Part shown: positions 8,010 through 16,800 of the stretch, one piece after another | How the letters are laid out: every line of letters begins with the position of its first letter | Numbering within the stretch: position 1 is the stretch's first letter | Source: a virus | Length of the DNA stretch: 64,000 nucleotides | Virus record (IMG/VR): IMGVR_UViG_3300018432_000004 | Span: 1 to 64,000 of that record | Direction: 5' to 3' (one strand) | Position numbers and translations under genes: made by a program | The notes under the pieces: generated by a model | Seen by the model: only the letters and a program-made list of their open reading frames with translations | Database searches by the model: none | Told to the model about the DNA's origin: nothing

Positions 8010-8405
8010 GTGCCGTCGATCCCGTCCTACGCGCTGCCCCACCTGGCCCGAGTCGTGCAGACGCAGCGCAGCGGCCCGCGCGACGTCCAGGGCGAGCGAA
8101 CCGTCGAGCCGGGCGGCGAGGGCCCGTGGTTCCCAGCTCGACTCATGTCGCCGCGCTCGCAGGAGGGCAACCGCGACGACGGGGGCGCCCGGCGCTCCGA
8201 GGTCCGCTGGGCGCTGCTGTACGGCGACGAGTACGACGACGGCACGCCGCTCGCCCGCCCGCCCGTCGAGTCCGACGCGGTCGACGTCGAGCGCGACGGC
8301 CTGATCAAGCGCTACATCGTCGGGCCGCGCCCGAGCGAGTTCGACACCGGCAGCGACGTCTTCGGCGGGCAGGTCGTCCTCGTCGAGGTCGGCGACAGCG
8401 CATAA
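8010..8405 (+). CDS. head closure-like protein
   Basis: This 131-residue protein follows the connector-like gene with a GTG start. It is mostly beta-type with a conserved-looking end (IKRYIVGPRPSEFDTGSDVF then GGQVVLVEVGD). Stopper or head-closure proteins that plug the filled capsid typically occur here. No motif is diagnostic, so the role is inferred from gene order. Confidence 0.4.
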   Translation: MPSIPSYALPHLARVVQTQRSGPRDVQGERTVEPGGEGPWFPARLMSPRSQEGNRDDGGARRSEVRWALLYGDEYDDGTPLARPPVESDAVDVERDGLIKRYIVGPRPSEFDTGSDVFGGQVVLVEVGDSA

Positions 8406-8424
8406 CTTATGCCATAACTTATGC
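8401..8424 (+). repeat. tandem 12-bp AT-rich palindromic repeat
   Basis: Two exact back-to-back copies of CATAACTTATGC. Each contains the near-perfect inverted repeat CATAA-C-TTATG. The block holds the stop codon of the upstream gene and the ATG (8421) of the next gene; the first copy also has an ATG (8409) that reads only two codons. It stands out as an AT-rich island in very GC-rich DNA. Confidence 0.85.
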
Positions 8425-8972
8425 CTCTGACGGACCCCGACGCCCTGCTCGACATGATCGACGCCCACCAGGGCGCCACGCGCCGCGCCGCGCGCCGGAT
8501 CGCCGACGCCGGCGTCGATCACCTCGAGCGCAGCGTGCAACGCCGGACACCGATCGACACGAACCCCTACCGCGCGAAGCCCGAGCGCCCCCGCGGATCC
8601 CTGCGCCGCAGCATCCACCGACGCGCCGGCGTGGACTTCGTCGTGCGGGGCGGCCGCGAGTCCTACCGCGGCACCGTCGAGACGTTCGACCCGATCGCCC
8701 GCTACGTCGAGTTCGACACGCCGCCGCACATCATCCGCCCGCGCACGCCCGGCAGGCGCCTGCGCTTCCAGTCGCGCCACGGCTTCGTGGACCGCGACGG
8801 CGAGTTCCACCCGCCCGGCACCTGGATCACCGTCACGGAGGTCAAGCACCCCGGCACGAAGGGCTCCCACATGTTCACCCTCGGCGCGTGGGCCACCGAG
8901 CGCGAGTTCCGCGCCTACGCCCGCGACCCGCTCGCGCGCTGGAAGCATGAGGTCGAGTCCGTCCACACCTAG
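8421..8972 (+). CDS. tail completion / HK97 gp10-like protein
   Basis: A 183-residue protein with the pattern of gp10-like neck and tail-completion proteins: an N-terminal helix (TRRAARRIADAGVDHLERSV), then RRTPIDTNPYRAKPERPRGS with LRRSI, beta strands with ARYVEFDTPPHIIRPRTPG, and a C-terminal FTLGAWATEREF. PHxIxP-like segments with a preceding Tyr/Phe are typical of this family. It would join tail to head. The ATG lies in the second copy of the AT-rich tandem repeat, and there is no clear ribosome site, which is odd. Confidence 0.7.
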   Translation: MPLTDPDALLDMIDAHQGATRRAARRIADAGVDHLERSVQRRTPIDTNPYRAKPERPRGSLRRSIHRRAGVDFVVRGGRESYRGTVETFDPIARYVEFDTPPHIIRPRTPGRRLRFQSRHGFVDRDGEFHPPGTWITVTEVKHPGTKGSHMFTLGAWATEREFRAYARDPLARWKHEVESVHT

Positions 8973-9025
8973 TCTCCGCTTGACTCCGAGACTACCCCGG
9001 CGCTACAGTGTGCGGCACAAGGCAA
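8970..9025 (+). promoter_or_regulatory. sigma70-like promoter with overlapping operator
   Basis: TTGACT (8980-8985) and TACAGT (9004-9009) are spaced by 18 bases. TAGTCTC (8970-8976) and GAGACTA (8988-8994) form an inverted repeat around the -35 box, suiting an operator. Downstream, GTGCGGCACAAGGCAACCCCC matches the element repeated at other operons. It should drive the genes at 9054 and 9269. Confidence 0.75.
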
Positions 9026-9053
9026 CCCCCGCCCAGCACGAAGGAGCCGCAAG

Positions 9054-9272
9054 ATGACCGCAGACCCCCTCTTCACCGCCCCGCAGACGATCCCCGGCCA
9101 GCTCGCGATGGCGACCGACCCCGTCGAGGTCGACGCGCACATCGGCGACGCCCGCAACGGCGCCACCGCGATGGACCGGCTGGAGGACGCGCTCGCCGCA
9201 GGCGTCCCGATCGCCGCTCTGCTCGCGGCGCAGACCGACCGGCACGCCGCGATGGGGTACCGCTTCTCATGA
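9054..9272 (+). CDS. hypothetical protein, 72 aa
   Basis: This protein of 72 residues starts at ATG 9054 with AAGGAG upstream. It is helical with an Ala-rich middle (LEDALAAGVPIAALLAAQTD) and is not recognised. It is the first gene of a two-gene unit placed between the neck and tail modules and controlled by a promoter with a palindromic operator. Confidence 0.6.
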   Translation: MTADPLFTAPQTIPGQLAMATDPVEVDAHIGDARNGATAMDRLEDALAAGVPIAALLAAQTDRHAAMGYRFS

Positions 9273-9472
9273 GCGACTCCACGAACATCGCGCACGAGGT
9301 AGCCGAGGCGATGGCACGCGGCGAGGAGCATCTCGCCCGCGACCGCTTCGGCGACGCGGCTGTCGACGCGGCGATCCGCGCAACCCTTGAGGCCGAGGGC
9401 TACGACTTCGACGCGTGCGTCCAGCACGCCAACGGATTCGACGGGCTCGCGGCCGGGCAGCCGATCCCGTAG
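9269..9472 (+). CDS. hypothetical protein, 67 aa
   Basis: This 67-residue acidic, helical protein (IAHEVAEAMARGEEHLARDR, AAVDAAIRATLEAEGYDF) starts with an ATG that overlaps the previous stop. It is not recognised. A strong hairpin follows, so it and the 72-residue gene form a short separate transcription unit. Confidence 0.6.
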   Translation: MSDSTNIAHEVAEAMARGEEHLARDRFGDAAVDAAIRATLEAEGYDFDACVQHANGFDGLAAGQPIP

Positions 9473-9516
9473 CATCGCGAACGCGTTCCTTCCGACGCGT
9501 TGTTCCGCCGACTCGC

Positions 9517-9550
9517 CCGAAGCCGTCGCGCCTGCCCGCGACGGCTTCGG
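9517..9550 (+). terminator. strong hairpin terminator
   Basis: CCGAAGCCGTCGC and GCGACGGCTTCGG form a perfect 13-bp stem around an 8-base loop (GCCTGCCC). This is one of the strongest hairpins in the window and separates the operator-controlled small genes from the tail genes. Confidence 0.75.
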
Positions 9551-9562
9551 CGCTTCTCGACG

Positions 9563-9568
9563 TAGGCT
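9563..9568 (+). promoter_or_regulatory. -10 box (TAGGCT) of a leaderless gene
   Basis: TAGGCT ends 7 bases before the GTG at 9576, with no ribosome site. This decides the start of the downstream gene. Confidence 0.6.
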
Positions 9569-9575
9569 TGTGCTC

Positions 9576-10394
9576 GTGCGAACTGAGACCGACGCCCTGC
9601 TCTCGCTCCAGCGGTTCGTCGCGGCGGCGCTCCCCGACTTCACAGAGGTCCTGACGGAGGTCGAGAACGAGCGGCCCGTTCGCCCGTTCGCCGTCGTGTC
9701 CAGGGACGACGACCTCACGCCCGACGAGTTCCGGATCGCGCCCGAGGTGACGATGCCCGTCACGATCTACGCCTACGTCAAGGCGACCACGCGGACGCTC
9801 GCGCGCAAGGCCGCCGAGGACGCGAGCGAGCAGCTCTGGCAGGCGCTCCTCGTCGGCGGCGAGCGCAACCGCGAGCGCCTCGTGCCGCTGTTCGACTACG
9901 CCGGCCGACCCGCCGTGCAGCGCGTCCAGCTCGCCGGCGCCACGGCGGGCACCTGGACCCTCGCGCTCGACGGCGTCGAGTCCGACCCGCTCACCCCTCG
10001 AGCGCAGCCCCGCCTCGTGCGCCTCGCCGTCGAGCAGCTCGACCCCGCCTTCGTCGGCAACGTGTGGGTCTACGGCCGCCTCGGCGGACCGTACGACGTG
10101 CGCTTCGACCACGCGCTCCGCGGCGCGCCCGTCGACACGATGACCCTCGACGTCGGTGGCCTCACCGGGCCCGACCCCGCCGGGTCGATCGAGGTCCTGT
10201 CGGTCGGCGCCCCCGAGGCCTGGCGCGGCGAGCGCGACTGGATGCGCGTCGAGGCGCCCACCTTCGGTGGCCTCGTCGACCCGGACGATTCGCGCCGGCG
10301 AACCGTGACCGTCGGACTTCGGTTGACGTGGGGCCGATTCGGGCGTGTACGCTCCGGCGAGATGAAGCTCCGCACGATCGACCACAGGCTTTGA
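9576..10394 (+). CDS. tail terminator-like protein
   Basis: This 272-residue protein is placed just before the tail sheath and tube genes. The N-terminal half (RTETDALLSLQRFVAAALPD with FTEVLTEVENERPVRPFAVV) looks like a tail terminator or Gp37-type neck domain: a helix followed by beta strands and a helix (ARKAAEDASEQLWQALLVGG). The C-terminal half is beta-rich and of unknown role. The GTG start is chosen because it lies 7 bases after a TAGGCT box. The tail-terminator role is inferred from position and pattern. Confidence 0.5.
   Translation: MRTETDALLSLQRFVAAALPDFTEVLTEVENERPVRPFAVVSRDDDLTPDEFRIAPEVTMPVTIYAYVKATTRTLARKAAEDASEQLWQALLVGGERNRERLVPLFDYAGRPAVQRVQLAGATAGTWTLALDGVESDPLTPRAQPRLVRLAVEQLDPAFVGNVWVYGRLGGPYDVRFDHALRGAPVDTMTLDVGGLTGPDPAGSIEVLSVGAPEAWRGERDWMRVEAPTFGGLVDPDDSRRRTVTVGLRLTWGRFGRVRSGEMKLRTIDHRL
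10323..10353 (+). promoter_or_regulatory. promoter for the sheath-tube operon
   Basis: TTGACG (10323-10328) and TACGCT (10348-10353) are separated by 19 bases, inside the end of the previous gene. The next gene at 10406 has a GAGGAGG ribosome site, giving a leader of roughly 45 bases. Confidence 0.6.
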
Positions 10395-10405
10395 GGAGGG
10401 CGCAC

Positions 10406-10777
10406 GTGTCCGACCACGACGAGGCCACCGACGCCCCCAGCGTTGAGGACCTGCGCGAGCGCGCGAAGGAGCTTGACGTTCCCGGCCGCTCACGCATGAA
10501 CGGCGAGCAGCTCGCCGCAGCGATCGGGATCGCCGAGCGCAAGAAGGCCGAGGCCGACGCAGCGATCGCGCGCAGCACAAGCGACGGTCCCCGCGAGCAG
10601 AGCTTCCCCGTGTCCCGGCTGCGGTCTGACCCGGCCATCCTGGGCGGCGTCAGCCGCGCCACCCTCGCCGCCGCGCTCACCGACGCCGACGTCGGCGACG
10701 ACGACGAGCTCACGCGGCCCGAGGTCGACGAACTCATCGAGCGCTCCCAGCAGCGCCCGGTCAACGAGGAGGCGTAA
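10406..10777 (+). CDS. SAP/Rho-N-like domain protein, 123 aa
   Basis: This 123-residue protein has one or two small helix-extended-helix modules: SVEDLRERAKELDVPGRSRM followed by NGEQLAAAIGI resembles SAP/Rho-N-type motifs, which often bind nucleic acid or serve as small protein modules in phage structural proteins. The second half (PAILGGVSRATLAAALTDAD) may be a similar helical unit. GTG start with GAGGAGG 10 bases upstream. It lies directly before the sheath gene; its role is unknown. Confidence 0.6.
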   Translation: MSDHDEATDAPSVEDLRERAKELDVPGRSRMNGEQLAAAIGIAERKKAEADAAIARSTSDGPREQSFPVSRLRSDPAILGGVSRATLAAALTDADVGDDDELTRPEVDELIERSQQRPVNEEA

Positions 10778-10780
10778 CCC

Positions 10781-12280
10781 GTGGCGCAGCTACTCAACGC
10801 ACCCGACGAGGAGATGATCCTTCCCGGCTCGGGGTTCTACTTCGAGGTCGACCAGCCGGCCACCTTCCCGGTCTCGGCGGGCTCCCGCGTGCTCGTGCCG
10901 TTCACGGCCAACTGGGGCCCGGTCAACGTCCCGGTCGTCCTCGCGAACTACCGCGAGTACGTCAACGGCGGCGTGCGCAACGGGCAGCGCTTCAGCGGCT
11001 TCGGCCCGGCCGACACGTCCGGGCGCCGTCGCGTCCTGCACGCGTTCCTCGGCGAGGGACTGCCCGGCAAGGGCGGCGCCGGATCGGTCGCCGCCGTCCG
11101 CATGGCGACCGCGGCGGCAGCGAAGGCCGCGCACACCTTCAACAACTCCACGCCGGCGCCCGCGTTGACGATCACGGCGCGCTACGAGGGCACCCGCGGC
11201 AACGGCTTCGGCTTCACGCACCGCCCCGGCGCCGAGGCCGGAACCGACGAGTTCGTGCTGATCGAGGGCGGCCGCGAGAAGGAGGTCTACCCCTACCCCG
11301 AGACGAACGTCGCGCAGCTCGCGGCGGACATCAACGCGACGACGACCTCGCTCATCACGGCCGCGTCGGTCATCACGGGGGTCGCGCTCGCCGACGTGTC
11401 GAACGTGGCGCTCACCGGCGGCAACGACGGCTCCGGCCTGCTCGTCGGCGACTGGACCGCGTTGTTCGACGCGCTCGCCTACGAGCCGTTCGGCGTCTTC
11501 GCCGCCGCCGGCCTGACCGACGCCGGGATCCTCGCCGCGCTCTACGCGTGGCAGGAGGAATCCGAGGCGCTCGGCAAGCCGTTCATGGTCGTCGAGGGCG
11601 GACCGGCCGCCGAGGGGTTCAGCGCGCACAAGACGCGCGCGACCGCCCGCAACAACTCCAACGTCATCGTGTTCGGCACCGGCAGCATCGGCGACACCGT
11701 CCTCAGCGGCGACGGCACGGAGATCGTCATCTCCACGGCCGAGGCCGCCGCTCGAGTCGCGGGCGCGGTCGCGCGCCGCGGCGAGGCGCTCGACATGGTG
11801 AACGTCCGGTTCGCCGGCTGGCGCGCGATCGCCGGCGCCAACCGCTCGCAGGCCGAGATCGCCGCCTCGTCGGGGATGACGCTGCTCACCCGTGACGGCG
11901 ACCCCGACGCCCCGACAAAGATCGGGCTCGGCGTCACGTCCTACTCCGTCGGCACCCTCGAGCGTCCGCTGTGGCACTACTCCAACGTGAAGTTCGTCCG
12001 CACCGACCACGGGCTCGTGACCGACATCACGGCCGACCAGGAGTTCGGCGACCTCATCGGCGAGATGGGCGTCGGCGAGCGCGCCCGCGACATCGTGCTC
12101 GGCCGCGCCACGGAGATCGTCGCGGAGCGCATCCGGCGCGGCATCCTGCAGCCGCGCACGACGGTCATGCTCGACCCCGACGTCCCGATCGACGACAACT
12201 CCGACGAGATCGCGCTGGCCTACGACGTGTGGGACGTTCGCGGCCTGCGCAAGATCCGCAACCGCATCCGACTGCACTAG
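10781..12280 (+). CDS. contractile tail sheath protein
   Basis: At 499 residues this has the size and layout of phage tail sheath proteins (XkdK/gp18-like). It begins with PGSGFYFEVDQPATFPVSAG, contains an inserted domain (ITARYEGTRGNGFGFTHRPG), then the conserved core with AAGLTDAGILAALYAWQEES, and ends with the C-terminal domain ERARDIVLGRATEIVAERIR, VMLDPDVPIDDNSDEIALAY and DVRGLRKIRNRI. The sheath contracts around the tube to drive DNA injection. The tube protein follows, as usual. This is the main evidence for myovirus morphology. Confidence 0.9.
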   Translation: MAQLLNAPDEEMILPGSGFYFEVDQPATFPVSAGSRVLVPFTANWGPVNVPVVLANYREYVNGGVRNGQRFSGFGPADTSGRRRVLHAFLGEGLPGKGGAGSVAAVRMATAAAAKAAHTFNNSTPAPALTITARYEGTRGNGFGFTHRPGAEAGTDEFVLIEGGREKEVYPYPETNVAQLAADINATTTSLITAASVITGVALADVSNVALTGGNDGSGLLVGDWTALFDALAYEPFGVFAAAGLTDAGILAALYAWQEESEALGKPFMVVEGGPAAEGFSAHKTRATARNNSNVIVFGTGSIGDTVLSGDGTEIVISTAEAAARVAGAVARRGEALDMVNVRFAGWRAIAGANRSQAEIAASSGMTLLTRDGDPDAPTKIGLGVTSYSVGTLERPLWHYSNVKFVRTDHGLVTDITADQEFGDLIGEMGVGERARDIVLGRATEIVAERIRRGILQPRTTVMLDPDVPIDDNSDEIALAYDVWDVRGLRKIRNRIRLH

Positions 12281-12289
12281 GAGACCCCC

Positions 12290-12889
12290 GTGGCCGAGCC
12301 CGCAAACGACGGCAACATCCGCATCTCCGGCCGATTCGGCGAGGTGTTCATCGTCCAGCGCGCCCTCGTCTTCCCCGGCGGCGGCGAGCGCATCCCCGGC
12401 CCGCCGGTCGGCCTCAAGCTCATGGAGGTCGAGTCGATCGAGGCGACGCAGGAGCGGACGTTCGTGGACGTCAACCTGCCCGGCACGGGCGAGGTCGGCA
12501 GCAAGCGCAGCAGCATCTCGCGCAACGGCACGATGACCGTCCAGCACATCACGACGGAGTGGCAGCAGTACGTCAACGCCGTCCAGTTCACCGGCACGCT
12601 GCGCGAGCGCCGGCGCGCCCGCGACATCGGGCAGCGGCTCGACGGCAAGCTCGTCCTCCAGATCTGGAATGACGACGACGCCGCCCTCGGCGCCGAGGGC
12701 TGGCAGGCGTCCGGCGTCGACATCGGCCGCCTGACCGTCGGCTTCTCGCAGGACGACCTGCTCACCCGCGAGCTGCCCTACCGCTTCGACGACCTCAAGT
12801 GCATCCGCGGCTTCCAGCGCCTCGGCGGTCAGATCGACGCCGTGACCGGCCTGCCGTCGATCGAGTACACCGTCGGCGCTCCGGCCTGA
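12290..12889 (+). CDS. tail tube protein
   Basis: This 199-residue protein directly follows the sheath gene, the standard position of the XkdM/gp19-like tube subunit. It is beta-rich, with GRFGEVFIVQRALVFPGGGE near the N-terminus, KRSSISRNGTMTVQHITTEW (a tube-like loop and strand), and SQDDLLTRELPYRFDDLK before the C-terminal end. It would stack as hexamer rings to form the inner tube. The start is GTG with GGAGA upstream. Confidence 0.85.
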   Translation: MAEPANDGNIRISGRFGEVFIVQRALVFPGGGERIPGPPVGLKLMEVESIEATQERTFVDVNLPGTGEVGSKRSSISRNGTMTVQHITTEWQQYVNAVQFTGTLRERRRARDIGQRLDGKLVLQIWNDDDAALGAEGWQASGVDIGRLTVGFSQDDLLTRELPYRFDDLKCIRGFQRLGGQIDAVTGLPSIEYTVGAPA

Positions 12890-12913
12890 GCACGACCCGC
12901 TCGAGCACGTCCC

Positions 12914-12937
12914 CGCCGCCGCCTACGGGCGGCGGCG
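12914..12937 (+). terminator. hairpin terminator with UACG tetraloop
   Basis: CGCCGCCGCC and GGCGGCGGCG form a perfect 10-bp stem closed by a C(TACG)G loop, an especially stable UNCG-type tetraloop in RNA. It ends the sheath-tube unit. Confidence 0.75.
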
Positions 12938-12962
12938 ATCGTTGGAGGTCCTGCGCAGGGGC

Positions 12963-12968
12963 TAGGCT
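12963..12968 (+). promoter_or_regulatory. -10 box (TAGGCT) upstream of the tail chaperone genes
   Basis: GCTAGGCT followed by CGCCGGGCAAGCAGCCCCCC resembles the repeated phage promoter element in weakened form. A GAGGAGG ribosome site follows before the ATG at 13009. Confidence 0.55.
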
Positions 12969-13008
12969 ACGCCGGGCAAGCAGCCCCCCGTACCCCGAGG
13001 AGGACCCG

Positions 13009-13566
13009 ATGCCAGCCGATCCGTCGCCCGAGGGCGCCGACGCCGTGAAGGACGCCGCGACGAACCCGAGCCCGAGCCCGCAGGTCGCCGCGAGCGCCCT
13101 CGCCTTCTTCATGGGGGACGCGCCGCCGCCCGGCAGCACCCCCGACGACCACTTCCCGCTATCGATCGACTTCGGGACCGTCGCGCGCCCGAACTTCCAG
13201 ACCTGCACGTTCCGGCCGCTCGACAACGAGGAGCTCGTGAAGTGCGAGGAGCTCGCCACGGTCAAGGACGACGCCGGCCAGATCACGCGCATCGACCCGT
13301 TCACGCGGTGGTCCTACGTCTACGCCTACGCGTGCATCACCCCGGACCTCGACGGAGTACTCCGGGCGCGCATCGAGAAGGGCGACACCGTGAACCCGAA
13401 GACGGGCAGGCCGTGGGTCGATACCGCCGACCTCGTGCGGCACGTCTTCCGCAAGCAGCCCGGAGTACTCCAGCAGGCGTCGCACGCGATCGAGGAGCGC
13501 TCGCGCCTCGGGCAGGAGCGCGGGAGCGCGGTCCGCGAGGTCGAGGCGGGAAAAGGCTCGTCCTAG
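13009..13566 (+). CDS. tail assembly chaperone, short form
   Basis: A 185-residue protein between tube and tape measure, the position of the gpG/XkdN-type tail assembly chaperone. The folded part (HFPLSIDFGTVARPNFQTCT, FRPLDNEELVKCEELATVKD, RIDPFTRWSYVYAYACITPD, DTADLVRHVFRKQPG) and a C-terminal helix (LQQASHAIEERSRLGQ) are compatible with it. It ends five codons after a canonical slippery heptamer that would make a longer form. It would coat the tape measure during tail assembly. Confidence 0.75.
   Translation: MPADPSPEGADAVKDAATNPSPSPQVAASALAFFMGDAPPPGSTPDDHFPLSIDFGTVARPNFQTCTFRPLDNEELVKCEELATVKDDAGQITRIDPFTRWSYVYAYACITPDLDGVLRARIEKGDTVNPKTGRPWVDTADLVRHVFRKQPGVLQQASHAIEERSRLGQERGSAVREVEAGKGSS
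13548..13554 (+). other. -1 programmed ribosomal frameshift site (GGGAAAA)
   Basis: GGGAAAA sits as G-GGA-AAA in the frame of the chaperone gene, the canonical X-XXY-YYZ form for -1 slippage. The -1 frame is open for 108 further codons and continues a sensible protein, just before the tape measure gene. Confidence 0.85.
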
Positions 13567-13874
13567 CCGGCGGCGAGGCGTCGCTGCTGCATCGCGTCTG
13601 GCGGTACGGCGGCGGCGACTGGACGCTGCCGTGGCGGATCTACCACGGCCTCGGCGAGGACTTCCGCCCGCTCAACGACCCTGCGGCTGCGCCGCGCCTC
13701 ATCCAGCACGTCGCGCGCTACCGGCGGCTGATGTACGGCTTCGCGAAGGCGTCGGCCGTGCTCGAGGAGGGCGCGCCGGACAGGGCGCAGCCGCCGCGCC
13801 CGAGTCGCTCGCGCGACCAGCGCACGCCCGGCGGCGTCGTACTGCCGACGGGCAGCACCGCACCTCCGCGATGA
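13548..13874 (+). CDS. tail assembly chaperone, frameshift extension
   Basis: This is the -1 frame continuation of the chaperone, about 108 residues, read only after slippage at the GGGAAAA site. It lacks its own convincing start and ribosome site. It has the folded segment LVLAGGEASLLHRVWRYGGG, DWTLPWRIYHGLGEDFRPLN and LIQHVARYRRLMYGFAKASA, then a basic Pro-rich tail. Together with the upstream part it would give a ~288-residue GT-type fusion that recruits the tape measure. This two-product arrangement is common in long-tailed phages. Confidence 0.8.
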   Translation, partial: GKRLVLAGGEASLLHRVWRYGGGDWTLPWRIYHGLGEDFRPLNDPAAAPRLIQHVARYRRLMYGFAKASAVLEEGAPDRAQPPRPSRSRDQRTPGGVVLPTGSTAPPR

Positions 13875-13884
13875 TCTGACCGGG

Positions 13885-16800
13885 ATGCCAATCGCAACCG
13901 CCAGCTCGGCCTACGTCCTCGAGGACCGCGCGAGCCCCGCCCTGCGCGGCATCCGGCAGGAGGCGGTCCGTACGACGGCCGCGCTGCGGGGCACCGCCGA
14001 CGCCGGCGACAAGATCGGCGCGCCCGCGCAGCTCCAGCGCCTCGAGCGCTTCGAGAAGCGCCTCGGGTCCGTAGCGCGCACGGCGGAGAACATGAGCGGG
14101 CGCGTACAGCGCACCGTCGGACACATGGAGGGCGTGATCCGACGCGACACGCTCAAGGCCGAGGCGCGCATCACCGCTCTCGGCGGGCGCATGGACGAGC
14201 TCGCGCGCAAGCGCGCCGCACCGCGCGTCGACCTGGACGGCTACGCGGTCACGCTCGCGCAGATCGCGAGCCTGGACCGCGCAATCGCCGCGCTCGGGCG
14301 CCGCACGGCCACGATGGGGGTCGGAACCACCGGCGGCGGCGCGGCGGCGGCTGCCGCAGGCGGCGCGGGCCGCGCCGCTGGCCGCTCCGGCGCGTTCATC
14401 GGCTCGGGCGGCGTCGGCTTCGGCACGACCAGGCGCGGCCTCATCGCCGGTGCGGCCGTCACGGCGCTGCCGGTCGTCAGCGCCCTCACGGGCACGATCC
14501 TTCCCCTCGCGGGGTCGCTGAGCGGCGCAACGGTCGCGGGGGGCGCCACAAGCCTCGCAGCCGGCGGCGCGCTCGCCGCCGGCATCGGCGCCGTCGTGTC
14601 GGTCGCGAAGCCCGCGAACGCCGCGGTCAAGGAGCTGCGCAAGGAGCAGGAGCGCTACACCGAGGCCGTCCGCGCGTACGGCCCGGCGAGCGAGCAGGCG
14701 CTCGAGGCGCAGAAGGCGCTCGACGCGCAGGTCCGCAAGTCGCCGGCGGGCGCGCGGAACCTCATCCGCGAGCTGGACGCGCTCACCGGCCGCTGGCGCC
14801 GCGTGACGCAGGCCGGCCAGACGGACATCCTCGGCCTGCGCGCCGGCGCCGCGCAGCGCGTGCGCTCGGCCTCCCCGTTCCTAGGCGAGCAGTCCAACCG
14901 CGCCGCCGGCGCCGTGCGCCGCGAGGGCCTCAACTTCACCGACTGGGCGACGAGCCCGGCGGGGCTCATCATCGTCCGCGACCTCACCGACGCGTTCGTC
15001 GACAACCTCGACGAGGCCGAGGGCACCCTGGAGAACATCGCCGGCACGTTCGGCAACATCGCGCGGGCGTCGCGGCCGTTCTTCGACGAGGGCATGGACT
15101 TCCTCGAGCGCTGGACCGGCGGGTGGGAGCACTCAACCCGCGACATAGGTGAGACGCGCCGAACGATCGGCGGCTACCTCAACGACCTCAAGGCGTGGGG
15201 ACGACTCGGCGGCGCCGGCTTCGATCTGATCCGCGACCTCATCATGCCCGGCCGCCAGCAGGGCACGAGCGCCGTCGAGGACCTCACGATGCAGCTCCGC
15301 GAGTGGGACGACTGGGCGAAGCGCAACCCCGAGCGCATCCGCCGCTTCTACCGCGACAGCATCGACGGCACGAAGGAGCTGGCCGGCTTCATCGGCGTCA
15401 TCGCCCGCGACCTGCACGAGGTCGGGCAGCTCCTCCTGCCGATCCTCAGCCGCTTCGCGCAGCTCGGGCAGCTCGCCGGCGGCGCCGGCCTGCTGTTGCC
15501 GACGCTGCTGCGCCTCGGCCTCGGCCGCGCGATGGGCGGGCGCGGCGCCGGCGGCGGCGGAGCGGGAGGCGGAGCGGGAGCAGGCGGCTCCCCGATAATC
15601 GTGGGCGGTCCAGGACGGGCCGCAGGCGCCGCGCCGCGCACCGACTGGACCGGCTGGACCGGAGGCACCGCCGCGCGCCCGACGAGCAGGCTCGCAGGCG
15701 CCCGCCAGCGCGCCGTAGGCGGCGCGCGCTCGGCCGGACGGTTCGCAGCCCCGGTAGCGGGCATCTCGGGCGTGCTGGGCGCCGCGGGCACGCAGGGCGA
15801 CCTCAACCAGCGCGTGCAGGGCGGCGTGTCGGCGCTCACGTTCGGCGCGCTGCGCGGGCCGACGACATCGGCGCAGGCGCGCGAGCAGGGCGAGGCGCGC
15901 GCGATCGGCGACGTCGAGCGCCTCAACGTCCCGCGCTCGCCTGCGGACTACCGCCGGCAGATCGCTCGCCTCGAGCGCCAGCGCGCGGCCGCGCGTGCGA
16001 AGGCGGGCCCCCCCGATCGTGCCGGCAGCATCGTCGACAAGATCCCGGTCATCGGCGGCGCGTCGAAGGCGATCGGCGACACATTCTTCGGCGACGACGA
16101 GGCGGAGGCGAGGCGCAACGCCGCGGCCGTCAAGAAGTACACGGCGGCGATCCGCGAGCTGCGCGCCGAGCAGCGCTCCTACCGCAACGAGCAGGACCGC
16201 CGGAAGGGCGTCGCGTCGCAGGCGCACGGCGGCGCGCTCGCCTCCAGCCTGCAGGAGGGCTTCGGCACGCTGCGCCGCCACGAGGGGCCCGAGGCAGCGC
16301 TGCAGCAGACCGTCGACAAGACCGTCGCGAAGATGCGCCAGATGCGCCCCGAGGGCGCGAAGATCCTCGGCGAGTCGATGCTTGAGTGGGGGCGCACGAT
16401 CGCGCGCGGCAACCCCCGCATGCAGGCGATCGTGGCCGACATGACCAGCTCGATCGAGCGGCGCTTCGCGCGGATGGGCAAGCGCGTCGAGGTCGTCAAC
16501 GGGCGCATCCTGACGGGCTCGCGGTCGGAGTGGCGGCAGATCAGCAACGCGCTGTCGATGCCCGCAGAGGAGGCGCAGCAGCGCGTCACGAAGGCGTTCA
16601 CGGCGATTCAGCGCGAAGCGATCGGCTCGCTCAAGTCGATGGGGTTCAGCTCGTCGGAGGCGACGGCGATCGTCAAGGGCCGCGAGTCCGGCGGCGACAA
16701 GGGACGCGCCGCCGACTACGCCGTGAAGCAGGGCCCCGACAGCTACCAGGCCGGCGTGGTCGGCGGTCAAAAGGCGGGACCGCCGTCGGCGCCTAAGCGC

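Noticed and set aside
8401-8424. Resemblance of the ATAACTT repeats to loxP arms
   Set aside because: Only ATAACTT is shared; the 13-base arms and 8-base spacer of loxP are absent and no tyrosine recombinase is seen.
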